A DNA stretch of 41,127 bases, taken from assembly GCA_031269485.1 (NCBI GenBank), contig JAISZC010000217.1, forward strand, positions 1 through 41,127, written 5' to 3'. This stretch comes from Deltaproteobacteria bacterium. GTDB taxonomy: Bacteria; Desulfobacterota; Desulfarculia; Adiutricales; Adiutricaceae. The position numbers and the translations under genes were made by a program. This document shows positions 18,776 through 27,937 of the stretch, piece after piece; position 1 is the first letter of the stretch; each line of letters begins with the position of its first letter. Under the pieces are notes generated by a model. That model did no database searches. It was not told where the DNA came from and saw nothing but the letters and a program-made list of their open reading frames with translations.

Positions 18776-19288
18776 ATGCTGCGCGCCATCATCGACAACT
18801 TGAAGGGACTCTACAGCCTGCTGGTGGGCCTGTCGATCACCGGCCGATTTCTGCTGAGCCCCCAAAGGACCGTCCACTATCCTCGCCAAGTGGTGGCGCC
18901 GGAGTCGCTGGCCTCCTTCCGAGGGCCTCTGGAACTGGTCCCCTCGGCCGACGACCCGGCCAAGACCAGGTGCATATCTTGTCAAATGTGCGTCCGGGCT
19001 TGTCCCGACAACTGCCTCAAGGTCGTCAAGGGCGAAGGCGGCAAGGCCCCGGCGGTCTGGGTCTACGACTTTTCGCTGTGCTGCCTGTGCGCGGCCTGCG
19101 TGGAGGCCTGCCCGGCCTCGGCCCTCAGGTTCTCCCACAAGGTCTATCTGACGGCCCTGACCAGAGACGAGCTCAAGCTCGATCTGCTGGCCGACCTCAA
19201 GGCCCGGGCGGCGAAGGCCGCGGGCGGCGCGGACGCGCGGCCGCCGGCCCAGCCGCCGGCCGGGCTTGAGCCTCAGGCCCGGCTTTAG
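18776..19288 (+). CDS. nuoI: NADH-quinone oxidoreductase subunit I (2x[4Fe-4S])
   Basis: CISCQMCVRACPDNCLKV and CCLCAACVEACPASAL ferredoxin motifs; position in the nuo cluster. Confidence 0.94.
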   Translation: MLRAIIDNLKGLYSLLVGLSITGRFLLSPQRTVHYPRQVVAPESLASFRGPLELVPSADDPAKTRCISCQMCVRACPDNCLKVVKGEGGKAPAVWVYDFSLCCLCAACVEACPASALRFSHKVYLTALTRDELKLDLLADLKARAAKAAGGADARPPAQPPAGLEPQARL

Positions 19289-19366
19289 GCCGAACCGCCG
19301 GCCAAGACCGGCCTTTCGACGCCCGGGACGGCTTTTTCGCTTTTTTCGCGCCCAAAGGATGGCCAC

Positions 19367-19972
19367 ATGGACTCGCCCATCGCCCAAGTCCTCGCCCTAA
19401 TCAAGGAGCTGCTCGACAGCCTCCAAGCCGCCGTCGCCCCCTGGCTCCCCAGCCAGCAAGTCCCGGCCTACCTGGCCTTCGCCCTGTACGTCCTGATGAT
19501 GCTGGGCGGCGGCCTGACCGCCGTCGGCGCCCGCAACCTCGTCCGGGCCATGATGGGGCTGATTCTGACCTTTCTGGGCGTCTCGGGCCTGTATCTGCTG
19601 ATGGCCAGCCCGTTCATGGCCTTCATGCAGCTGCTGATCTACGTCGGGGCCGTGTGCGTGCTGATCTTCTTCGCCATCATGCTCACCGCCAACGTCCCCG
19701 GCGGCCAGGAGGCCAAGCTGCCCGGCCCCGGCGGCGCCTTGCGGGGCCTGGCGGTCTTCGTGGCGCCGCTGGCCGTCCTGGGGCCGCTGTTGGTCAAGCA
19801 CGTTCCGGACCTCGAGCTCGCGCTCCCCGAGGCCACCCCCACGTCCGAGCTGGGCCGCGGCCTCATCGGCGAAGACGTCGTGCCTTTCGAGCTGATTTCC
19901 ATCATCTTGCTGGCGGCCATGGCCGGGGCGGTCTTTCTGGCCTGGCGCCGCCGCCCGGAGGGGAGGGCCTGA
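19367..19972 (+). CDS. nuoJ: NADH-quinone oxidoreductase subunit J
   Basis: RAMMGLILTFLGVSGLYLLMASPFMAFMQLLIYVGAVCVLIFFAIML signature. Confidence 0.94.
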   Translation: MDSPIAQVLALIKELLDSLQAAVAPWLPSQQVPAYLAFALYVLMMLGGGLTAVGARNLVRAMMGLILTFLGVSGLYLLMASPFMAFMQLLIYVGAVCVLIFFAIMLTANVPGGQEAKLPGPGGALRGLAVFVAPLAVLGPLLVKHVPDLELALPEATPTSELGRGLIGEDVVPFELISIILLAAMAGAVFLAWRRRPEGRA

Positions 19973-20283
19973 TGACCGCCCTGACTTTGTTCTTTCTGGC
20001 CTCCCTGCTGCTGTTGTCTTTGGGGCTGGCCGGCCTGGTCACCAGACGCACCTTGGTGGGCATGCTCATCAGCGTCGAGCTGATGCTCAACGGCGCCGGC
20101 CTGGCCTTGGTGGCCGCGGCCAAGTGCACCGCGGCCCCAGACGTCCACGGCCAGTTGACGGCCTTGTTCGTGATGGGCTTGGCCGCGGCCGAGGCCACGC
20201 TGGTGCTGGCCATGATCTTGGTGGTCCAACGCCGTTTCGGACACGTCAAGGTCGACGACATGTCGGTCATCCAGGCTGAATGA
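19972..20283 (+). CDS. nuoK: NADH-quinone oxidoreductase subunit K
   Basis: 104 aa; LVGMLISVELMLNGAGLAL, ...AAAEATLVLAMILVVQRR; TGATG overlap with nuoJ. Confidence 0.94.
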   Translation: MTALTLFFLASLLLLSLGLAGLVTRRTLVGMLISVELMLNGAGLALVAAAKCTAAPDVHGQLTALFVMGLAAAEATLVLAMILVVQRRFGHVKVDDMSVIQAE

Positions 20284-20342
20284 AAAATTGTCATTATATT
20301 AATAATTTAATTCCTATATTTCTTAAATATAAATAATAAGAG

Positions 20343-20460
20343 AGCCAATGAGACATGGTTGCCCCAAGGCCCCATCTTCGGTGCCATATATATGTGGCAA
20401 GTCCTGGCTCTTGATGTCAGACATTGGCTGACTTGGCGGCCAAGGTCAGAGCACCTAGTT
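20343..20460 (+). other. Candidate structured RNA / leader element within the nuo locus
   Basis: AGCCAATG (20343-20350)/CATTGGCT (20422-20429) plus GACA (20352-20355)/TGTC (20415-20418) long-range stem; internal TTGCC/GGCAA and TGCCA-tatatatg-TGGCA; trailing GTCAG/CTGAC and CTTGG-cgg-CCAAG. Confidence 0.35.
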
Positions 20461-20634
20461 TCTGTCAGCGAAATAGCGATACCGATGAGTTATCCTTTTT
20501 TAAAGTCCAATAATTAAGTATTTTTGATATTAATCATTATCATATTCAATACATTTAAGATAAATAGGATTTATTTTAAATCATTTTAGTTATAACTCCA
20601 TTCCGCCCTTGCCTAAAAACGAGGGATTCCTGGC

Positions 20635-22134
20635 GTGAATAATATGACCGTCATCGAAAGCAGCAAGACTCTCTGGCCGCTCGTGGTCACCTTCCTGGCT
20701 CCTCTGGCCGTGCTGGCCTTCGGCCGCAACCAGAACTTGCGGGAAAGCGTCTCCATCGCGGCCGGAACTCTCACGGCCCTGGTCATGCTCAGCTTCGCCC
20801 CGTCGGTCCTGAAAGGCGTGATCTACCATCACGAAGTCTTTCACATCCTGCCGGGCCTGACCGTGGCCTTCGCCCTCGACGGCCTGGGCTTCATCTTCGC
20901 CTTCATCGCGCCTTTCCTGTGGGTCTTCGCCACCAGCTACAACATCGGCTACATGAGAAGCCTTAAGGAACACGCCCAAACCAGATATTACTTCTGCTTC
21001 GCCGTGGCCATCTTCGGGGCCGTGGGCGTGGCCATGGCCGCCAACGTCTTCACCTTGTACCTTTTTTACGAAATCATCTCGATCTTCACCTACCCGCTGG
21101 TGGCGCACCACCAAGACGACGAGGGCTTTCAGGGGGCCAAGAAGTACATGGTCTACCTCATGGGCACCTCGAAGCTTTTTTTGCTCCCGGCCATGGTCTT
21201 GACCTACGTCCTGGCCGGCACCTTGGACTTTCCCCTGGCCAACGTCAAAAGCGGCATCTTTCCCGCGGCCGTCATAGCCGAGCACCCCAACCTGGTGCGG
21301 CTGACGTACGTGCTGTTCATCGCCGGCCTGGCCAAAGCCGCCCTGATGCCTTTCCACAATTGGCTGCCCTCGGCCATGGTGGCGCCCACCCCGGTCTCGG
21401 CCCTCCTCCACGCGGTGGCCGTGGTCAAGGCCGGCGTCTTTTCGGTCAGCCGCATAATCCTTTCGGGCTTCGGCCTGGACGCCATGCATTCGCTGGGCCT
21501 GTCGCTCCCGACGGCCTACCTGGCCGCCTTCACCATCGTGGCGGCCTCGTTCATCGCGTTGACCAAGGACGACATCAAGGCCCGACTGGCCTATTCGACG
21601 GTCAGCCAGCTGTCGTACGTGATCATCGGCGTGGCCCTGGCCGCCCCGCTGGCTGTCCAGGGCGGGCTTTTGCACATCGGCCACCACGCCTTCTCCAAAA
21701 TCACGCTCTTTTTCGGGGCCGGGGCCATCTACGTCGCCAGCCACCTCAAAAGCATCAAAAAGATGAACGGCCTGGGCCGCCGGATGCCCTGGACCTTCGG
21801 CGCCTTCGGCCTCGCCAGCCTGTCGATGATCGGCATGCCGCCGGTCTGCGGCTTCGTCTCCAAATGGTACCTGATCAACGGGGCCGTCGACCAGGCCCAG
21901 CTGATCCTCCTGGTCGCCTTGCTTCTGTCGACCGTCCTCAACGCCGGCTATTTCGTGCCGATATTTTACCGGGCCTTTTTTCTGGCGCCGGACCCTGAGG
22001 CCCACATCGAGCAATACAAGGAAGCCCCGCTGTCGATGGTGGTCCCGCTGGTTTTCACCAGCCTGGTCTCGGCGGCGTTGGGCTTTTATCCAGAGATTTT
22101 TCAGAACTTCATCAAGATGTTCGGCCAATTTTAA
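20635..22134 (+). CDS. Monovalent cation/proton antiporter subunit D-like (MrpD/NuoL-family) complex I subunit
   Basis: 499 aa membrane protein with proton-antiporter-M signatures (GLAKAALMPFHNWLPSAMVAPTPVSALLHAVAVVKAGVF; YSTVSQLSYVIIGVAL). Confidence 0.88.
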   Translation: MNNMTVIESSKTLWPLVVTFLAPLAVLAFGRNQNLRESVSIAAGTLTALVMLSFAPSVLKGVIYHHEVFHILPGLTVAFALDGLGFIFAFIAPFLWVFATSYNIGYMRSLKEHAQTRYYFCFAVAIFGAVGVAMAANVFTLYLFYEIISIFTYPLVAHHQDDEGFQGAKKYMVYLMGTSKLFLLPAMVLTYVLAGTLDFPLANVKSGIFPAAVIAEHPNLVRLTYVLFIAGLAKAALMPFHNWLPSAMVAPTPVSALLHAVAVVKAGVFSVSRIILSGFGLDAMHSLGLSLPTAYLAAFTIVAASFIALTKDDIKARLAYSTVSQLSYVIIGVALAAPLAVQGGLLHIGHHAFSKITLFFGAGAIYVASHLKSIKKMNGLGRRMPWTFGAFGLASLSMIGMPPVCGFVSKWYLINGAVDQAQLILLVALLLSTVLNAGYFVPIFYRAFFLAPDPEAHIEQYKEAPLSMVVPLVFTSLVSAALGFYPEIFQNFIKMFGQF

Positions 22135-22251
22135 ATATTTTAGGCTCTGTAGACTGCTTTAGACGTCTTTAGTCTTTTAAGCCGTTTTGACGGCTGGAGG
22201 CGACCGAGCCAAACGTTTTCTCGTTTTTTCAAGTTTTTTGGGAGAGAGCTC

Positions 22252-22524
22252 ATGCCCGATCCAGGCTTTCTTGGCCGTTTTTTGGCCGCCCAGCTGACCC
22301 AGGAGCGCGTTCGCCTGTGGAGGACGATCTTCTTCGTCATCCTGGCCGTCCTGGCGCTTCTGAATTTGGTCGTCGCAAATCACCACCCGCATTTCGGCGT
22401 GGACGCTTATCCTTTCTTCTGGCCCCTTTTTGGGCTGGTCGTGGGCCTAGCGCTGATTTTCGCGGTCAAAAAGATCATTCAGCCCCTGATAAAAAGGTCC
22501 GAGGACCATTATGGCGACCTCTGA
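22252..22524 (+). CDS. Small two-TM membrane protein between antiporter-type subunits
   Basis: 90 aa, two hydrophobic helices (LWRTIFFVILAVLALLNLVVA; FFWPLFGLVVGLALIFAVKKII); overlaps the next start. Confidence 0.75.
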   Translation: MPDPGFLGRFLAAQLTQERVRLWRTIFFVILAVLALLNLVVANHHPHFGVDAYPFFWPLFGLVVGLALIFAVKKIIQPLIKRSEDHYGDL

Positions 22525-24298
22525 GTTCTACCATCCCGCTTTGGCCTTCGCCATGATGGCCGCGGTGCTGCCCTTTCTGCCCGGCAACCGGCGCTGGAAA
22601 TGGCTGTTGCTGATCCCGCCCTTGGCCGCGATTTACGCCGCCTTCAACAACGCCCCGGGCGATCATGCGACTTTCCAATGGCTGGGGCAAACCTTGCAGC
22701 TGGGCCGCGTGGACGCCTTGTCGTCCGTCTTCGCCCAAGTCTTCGCCGTGATGAGCCTCGCGGGCCTGATCTACTCGCTGCACGTCAACGACAAGGCCCA
22801 GCACATGGCGGCGCTTTTGTACGTGACCGGGGGCTTCGGCTGCCTTTTGGCCGGCGACTACCTGACGCTCTTCGTCTTTTGGGAGCTGATGAGCCTGGGC
22901 TCGGTCTTTCTGGTCATGCTCAACCGCACCCGCGAGTCTGTGCTGGCCGCCTTCCGGTATTTTCTGTACCACGTCTTCGGGGGGCTTTTGCTCCTCGCCG
23001 GCCTCCTTTTGCGCCATCAAGCCCTGGGCACCTTCGAGTTCGGGCCCATCGACCCGGCGACGGCGGGCTGCCACGATTGGCTGATCCTGTTGGGCTTCTG
23101 CGTCAACGCGGCCGTGGTGCCGCTCCACGCCTGGCTCCCTGACGCCTATCCCCGCGGGACGGTCACCGGCTCGGTGTTCATGTGCGCCTACACCACCAAG
23201 ACGGCCGTCTACGTGCTGGCCCGCGCCTTTCCGGGCTGGGACGTGCTGGCGATCGCCGGCACGGTCATGGCCGTCTACGGGGTCGTCTACGCGTCGATGG
23301 AAAACAACGCCAGGCGCATCCTGTCGTATCACATCGTCTCGCAGGTCGGCTACATGGTCGCCGGCGTCGGGGTCGGCACGGCCATGACCCTCAACGGGGC
23401 CGCGGCCCACGCCTACGCCCACATTTTGTACAAAGGGCTGCTGTTCATGGGGGTCGGGGCCGTGCTTTACAGCGCCGGCACCCAAAAGCTCGACGAGCTC
23501 GGCGGCCTGGCCTCGCGTCTCCCGTGGGTCATGGTCTGCTACATGGTCGCGGCGCTGTCCATCTCCGGGATGCCGCTGTTCAACGGCTTCGTGAGCAAAA
23601 CCATGACCATCGCCGGCGCGGCCGAGGCCCATCGGACCTTCGTGGCCCTGGGGCTCGAGCTGGCCGCCGTGGGCACCTTCATCTCCGTGGGCCTCAAGCT
23701 GCCCTATTTCGCCTTTTGGGGCGGCAAGGCCCCCGATCCGCAAAGGGTCCTCAAGCCCATCCCGGCCAACATGTACTGCGGCATGGCCGTTTTGGCCGCG
23801 CTGTGCCTGGCCCAGGGCCTTTTTCCCCAAATCCTTTACCGCTCTTTGCCCAACCCCGAGGTCGCCTTCGAGTACCAGCCCTGGACCGCCTGGAACGTGC
23901 TGCAGGCCTTGATGCTGCTGTCCTTCTCGGGCCTGGCCTTCTACCTGCTGCGCCGCGTCATCGCCCCGCACAAGGCCCTAAACCTCGACTTCGACTGGTT
24001 CTACCGCCTCCTGGGCCGCGGCGCGCTGCGGCTCGTCAGCCGTCCGGCGGCCTGCCTCGACGGGCTGTGGACCAACGTCTGGGAAAAAGTTGGCCTCAGG
24101 GTCCTCAAAGGCCTGGCCTGGCTGGCCTCGCTGTTCGACCGCCACGTCATCGACGGGGTGGTCGACGGGACGGCCAGCGGCGTCCGAGGCCTGGGCGGCT
24201 TGACGGCCTTGCTGCAAAACGGCCGTCTGCAGCAGTATCTGGGCCTGGCCACGGTCTTGGCCCTGCTGATCTTCGCCTATTTCTGGTACGGCTTTTGA
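22511..24298 (+). CDS. Na+/H+ antiporter subunit D-like complex I subunit with NuoL-like C-terminal extension
   Basis: 595 aa; PLHAWLPDAYPRGTVTGSVFMCAYTTKTAVY, ILSYHIVSQVGYMVAG; C-terminal FDRHVIDGVVDGTASGVRGLGGLTALLQNGRLQQYLGLATVLALL resembles the NuoL tail. Confidence 0.87.
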   Translation: MATSEFYHPALAFAMMAAVLPFLPGNRRWKWLLLIPPLAAIYAAFNNAPGDHATFQWLGQTLQLGRVDALSSVFAQVFAVMSLAGLIYSLHVNDKAQHMAALLYVTGGFGCLLAGDYLTLFVFWELMSLGSVFLVMLNRTRESVLAAFRYFLYHVFGGLLLLAGLLLRHQALGTFEFGPIDPATAGCHDWLILLGFCVNAAVVPLHAWLPDAYPRGTVTGSVFMCAYTTKTAVYVLARAFPGWDVLAIAGTVMAVYGVVYASMENNARRILSYHIVSQVGYMVAGVGVGTAMTLNGAAAHAYAHILYKGLLFMGVGAVLYSAGTQKLDELGGLASRLPWVMVCYMVAALSISGMPLFNGFVSKTMTIAGAAEAHRTFVALGLELAAVGTFISVGLKLPYFAFWGGKAPDPQRVLKPIPANMYCGMAVLAALCLAQGLFPQILYRSLPNPEVAFEYQPWTAWNVLQALMLLSFSGLAFYLLRRVIAPHKALNLDFDWFYRLLGRGALRLVSRPAACLDGLWTNVWEKVGLRVLKGLAWLASLFDRHVIDGVVDGTASGVRGLGGLTALLQNGRLQQYLGLATVLALLIFAYFWYGF

Positions 24299-24563
24299 GC
24301 TCCAGGCACCAAGCCGTCTGACGTTGGCCTTTCAAAGCCAGTTTTCATCAGACGCTGCTTTAGGCCCTGATTTCAGCGCCCGCTTTTTTCGATTTTCTTA
24401 TTTCGAGCGTTTTTTCCAGCGTGTTGGCCAAATTTGTTTTTTCGAGCCTCAGCGGCCGTCTTTGTCAGCCGTTTGAGGCGTCAAAAGCCCCGGCTTTCCG
24501 AGGCCTTTTAGGGCCGCCGTCTTTCAAGGCGGCGCGGCCCATCATCATAGCGGACATCCAACC

Positions 24564-26135
24564 ATGACTAGCTGTTATCCGGTCTTGACCGCGCTGACCT
24601 TTTGGCCGGTCGTCGCCGCCTTGGCGCTGGCCCCGGTCAAGAGCGAAATAAACGTCCGGCGTCTGACGCTGGCCGCTTCCTTGATTGAGGCGGCTCTGGC
24701 CGCGCCTTTGATCGGCTTTGAGAGCCGCGAGGGCTTTCAGTTTCTCGAAAGCCTGCCTTGGGCCCCGGACTGGGGGCTGACTTACGCCATGGGCGCGGAC
24801 GGCATCAGCATCTTGATGATCTGGCTCTCCATCCTCACGCTCCCGCTGTGCGTGCTGTGCTCTTGGACCTACATCGGCCGACGGGTCAAGGAATTTCACG
24901 TCTGCCTGCTTCTGATGACCACGGCCTGCGTGGGCGTCTTTTCGGCTCTTGACTTGGTGCTTTTCTACGTTTTTTGGGAAGCCCTTCTCATCCCCATGTA
25001 TCTGATGATCGCCATCTGGGGCGGCGATCAAAAACGCTACGCGTCCATCAAGTTTTTTCTCTACACCCTGTTCGGTTCGACGCTGTTGCTGGTGGCCATC
25101 GTGGCCTTAAGGCTCAACGCTGGAACTTTCTTTATCCCTGACTTAATGAAGAAAAATTTTTCCTTTAATTTTCAATATTGGGTTTTCTTAGCCTTTTTCT
25201 TGGCTTTCGCCATCAAAGTGCCCATGTTTCCGTTTCACACCTGGCTCCCAGCGGCCCACGTCCAAGCCCCTTCGGCCGGCTCGGTCATTCTGGCCGCCGT
25301 GCTGCTGAAGATGGGGACTTACGGCTTTCTGCGCTTTTCGCTGCCCCTGGCCCCGGCGGCCTCGGTCCACTTCGCGCCCTTGATGATCGCCATCTCGATC
25401 GCCTCCATCCTCTACGGCGGGGCCGTGGCCTTGGGCCAAAGCGACGTCAAGAAGCTGGTGGCCTACTCTTCGGTGGCCCACATGGGCTTTGTGACCTTGG
25501 GCATCTTTTTGTTCAGCGCCGACGGCGTCAACGGGGCCATCTTTCAAATGCTCAGCCACGGCATCATCACCGGGGCCTTGTTCATGCTCATCGGCGCCGT
25601 CTACGAGCGCAGTCACAGCCGAGAACTGTCCCAAAACTCGGGGTTGGGCAAATATTTGCCGGCTTTCATGTTCTTCTGGGGCCTTTTTGGCCTGGCCTCC
25701 TTCGGCTTTCCCGGCACCAACGGCTTTGTGGGCGAGTTTTTGATCCTGGCGGCCGCTTTCAAAAAGAACGTGTATTTGGGCTTGCTGGTCGTGCCCGGGG
25801 CTTTGTTGGCCGCGGCCTACATGCTCAAGGCCGTCCTGCGGATGGCCTGGGGCCGGCCGGCCTCGCCCGAGGGCCGCGGCTGGCGCGATCTCAAGAAAAA
25901 AGAATGGGCCTATCTGGCCGTGCCGGCCGCGCTGGTGCTCTATCTGGGCCTGGCGCCGGGCGGCCTGCTGAAGCTCATCGCCCCCAGCGTCGAAGAGACC
26001 CTCCGCAACTTCGAGACCCGTAGCCGCCTGGTGGGCTTCATCAAGTCGGCCGATTTGGTCGACGGCCGCCGAAGCGTCATTGTCGAAGAGGATCTGGCCC
26101 CCGTCGAAGCGGCGGCCGCCGGGGAGGTGCGCTGA
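24564..26135 (+). CDS. nuoM: NADH-quinone oxidoreductase subunit M
   Basis: MGADGISILMIWLSILTLPL, FWEALLIPMYLMIAIWGG, KVPMFPFHTWLPAAHVQAPSAGSVILAAVLLKMGTYG. Confidence 0.96.
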   Translation: MTSCYPVLTALTFWPVVAALALAPVKSEINVRRLTLAASLIEAALAAPLIGFESREGFQFLESLPWAPDWGLTYAMGADGISILMIWLSILTLPLCVLCSWTYIGRRVKEFHVCLLLMTTACVGVFSALDLVLFYVFWEALLIPMYLMIAIWGGDQKRYASIKFFLYTLFGSTLLLVAIVALRLNAGTFFIPDLMKKNFSFNFQYWVFLAFFLAFAIKVPMFPFHTWLPAAHVQAPSAGSVILAAVLLKMGTYGFLRFSLPLAPAASVHFAPLMIAISIASILYGGAVALGQSDVKKLVAYSSVAHMGFVTLGIFLFSADGVNGAIFQMLSHGIITGALFMLIGAVYERSHSRELSQNSGLGKYLPAFMFFWGLFGLASFGFPGTNGFVGEFLILAAAFKKNVYLGLLVVPGALLAAAYMLKAVLRMAWGRPASPEGRGWRDLKKKEWAYLAVPAALVLYLGLAPGGLLKLIAPSVEETLRNFETRSRLVGFIKSADLVDGRRSVIVEEDLAPVEAAAAGEVR

Positions 26136-27589
26136 TGCCGGGCCTGAACTTCAGCCTAAATCTGCTGGGCCCCGAACTGGTTTTCCTGCTTTTGGCGCTG
26201 ACGCTTTTTCTGGCCTCCATGCTCGAGCCCCAAAAGCCCGCCCTGGCCCGCCGGCTCGTCGGGCTTTGCCCCGTGGCCGCCCTGGCCTCGGCCGTCTGGG
26301 CCTTGGCCGCCTGCCCGACGGGCGCCGACATGTTTTTCGGCGGCTACCGCGTGGACCGTCTGTCGCAATTTTTTAAAATTTTGATCTCTTTGGGCTTTTT
26401 GGCCACCTATCTCAACGCCCGTCGCCAAAAGACGGTCACCGAGGACCAAAAGCCCGATTATTTCATGTTTTTGAGCCTGTCGTCCTTCGGCCTGGTGGTC
26501 CTGGCCTCGGCCGCGGAGCTGGCGGCCATTTATTTGGCCATGGAGCTGTCTTCGTACTCCCTCTACGTCCTCATCCCGGCCCGCACCCGCTCCAAGGCCG
26601 CGGCCGAAGCCGGCCTCAAGTACATTCTCTTCGGGGCCGCGGCCACGGCTCTGGCCCTTTACGGGCTGGCCTTCATCATCGCCAGCCAGCACCACACCCA
26701 GCTCGGCGCCCTCGCCGGCCTCGACTGGCGGCTGGCCACCAACCCCTTGGCCGTGACGGGCCTGACGCTCTTCATGGGCGGGCTGTTCTTCAAGCTGGCC
26801 CTTTTTCCCTTCCATTTCTGGTGCCCCGACGTTTATCAAGGGGCCGGCAACGAGACCGCGGCCTACGTCGCCACGCTGCCCAAGCTGGGCGCGATCGTGG
26901 TGCTCATCCGGCTGGCCCAGTTCCTGGTCCCGGGCGAGGCCTTGACCAACCTCTTGGCCGTCTTGGCCGCCGCGTCGGTCACCTACGGCAACCTGTGCGC
27001 CTTGGCCCAAAAGGACCTCAAGCGCATGCTGGGCTTCTCCTCGGTGGCCCACGCCGGCTACATCCTGGTGGGCCTGGTCGCCGGCACCCCCGAGGGCCTG
27101 GCGGCCGCGGCCTTCTACGCCATGGCCTATCTGCTGATGAACCTTTTGTGCTTTTGGATCATCGCCCGCCTGTCGCCTGACGGCCGCAACCTCGTCTACG
27201 AGGACCTCAACGGCCTGTCGACCCGCTCGCCCTCGCTGGCGCTGTGCCTTTTGGCCTCGGCCTTCTCGCTGGTGAGCCTCCCGCCGACGGTGGGCTTCAT
27301 CGGCAAGCTTTGGCTGATCACCAGCGCTTGGGGCCACGGCTACGACTGGCTGGTGATCGTGGTCTGCGTCAATTCGGCCATCGCCATCTTTTACTATCTC
27401 TCGCTGGTCAGGCACGCCTACGCCGAAGAAACCCCCGGCCGAACCGTCGAGACGGCCGTCGATCTGAGCTTTTTGAGCCGGGCCGGGGCCCTGATCATGG
27501 CCATCCTGGTGCTGCTCTTGGGCGTGCTGCCGGGACCGGTGTGGAGCTTGGTCTTGGCGGCCAGCCGGAGCTTGTGGCCGGCGGCCTGA
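26135..27589 (+). CDS. nuoN: NADH-quinone oxidoreductase subunit N
   Basis: YLAMELSSYSLYVL, FKLALFPFHFWCPDVYQGAGNETAAYVATLPK, MLGFSSVAHAGYILVGL. Confidence 0.96.
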   Translation: MPGLNFSLNLLGPELVFLLLALTLFLASMLEPQKPALARRLVGLCPVAALASAVWALAACPTGADMFFGGYRVDRLSQFFKILISLGFLATYLNARRQKTVTEDQKPDYFMFLSLSSFGLVVLASAAELAAIYLAMELSSYSLYVLIPARTRSKAAAEAGLKYILFGAAATALALYGLAFIIASQHHTQLGALAGLDWRLATNPLAVTGLTLFMGGLFFKLALFPFHFWCPDVYQGAGNETAAYVATLPKLGAIVVLIRLAQFLVPGEALTNLLAVLAAASVTYGNLCALAQKDLKRMLGFSSVAHAGYILVGLVAGTPEGLAAAAFYAMAYLLMNLLCFWIIARLSPDGRNLVYEDLNGLSTRSPSLALCLLASAFSLVSLPPTVGFIGKLWLITSAWGHGYDWLVIVVCVNSAIAIFYYLSLVRHAYAEETPGRTVETAVDLSFLSRAGALIMAILVLLLGVLPGPVWSLVLAASRSLWPAA

Positions 27590-27667
27590 GCGCCGCCGAC
27601 GCTCTGAAACGCTGGCCCGGGGCCAGCCCGAGGCGTCCGCCGAGCGCGGGACGCCGGGAGCCAAACC

Positions 27668-27937
27668 ATGGCCGTAGGCTGGGCCGGCGACGGCGCCGTG
27701 GACAAGCAGATCAGCGACTCCATCGAGGACGCGGTCAACAGGGCCCGTCGCGAGTTGCCGCAAGGGGCAAGCTTGGCGGAGTGCGAGGAGTGCGGCGAGC
27801 CGATTGGGGAAAAACGCCGCCAGGCCCTGCCGGGCGTCAGGCTGTGCCTGGAATGTCAAAAGGAAAAGGAGACGGCGGCCAAAAAGTCGTCGGATTTGTA
27901 CAATCGGCGGGGCAGCAAGGACAGCCAGCTGCGCTGA
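27668..27937 (+). CDS. DksA/TraR-family C4 zinc-finger protein
   Basis: CEECGEPIGEKRRQALPGVRLCLECQ zinc finger; 89 aa. Confidence 0.88.
   Translation: MAVGWAGDGAVDKQISDSIEDAVNRARRELPQGASLAECEECGEPIGEKRRQALPGVRLCLECQKEKETAAKKSSDLYNRRGSKDSQLR

Noticed and set aside
20343-20460. tRNA, SRP or known riboswitch in the nuoK downstream region
   Set aside because: No T-loop GTTC-type motif, no SRP consensus and no riboswitch core recognised; kept only as an unassigned structured candidate.
20590-22128. 512-aa minus-strand ORF opposite the MrpD-like gene
   Set aside because: Antisense shadow of a clear membrane protein gene.
883-27589. Hydrogenase subunits as the missing NuoEFG module of the nearby complex I
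   Set aside because: Domain parallels exist, but separate operons, intervening genes and a terminator after hndD give no direct support; retained only as a testable speculation.
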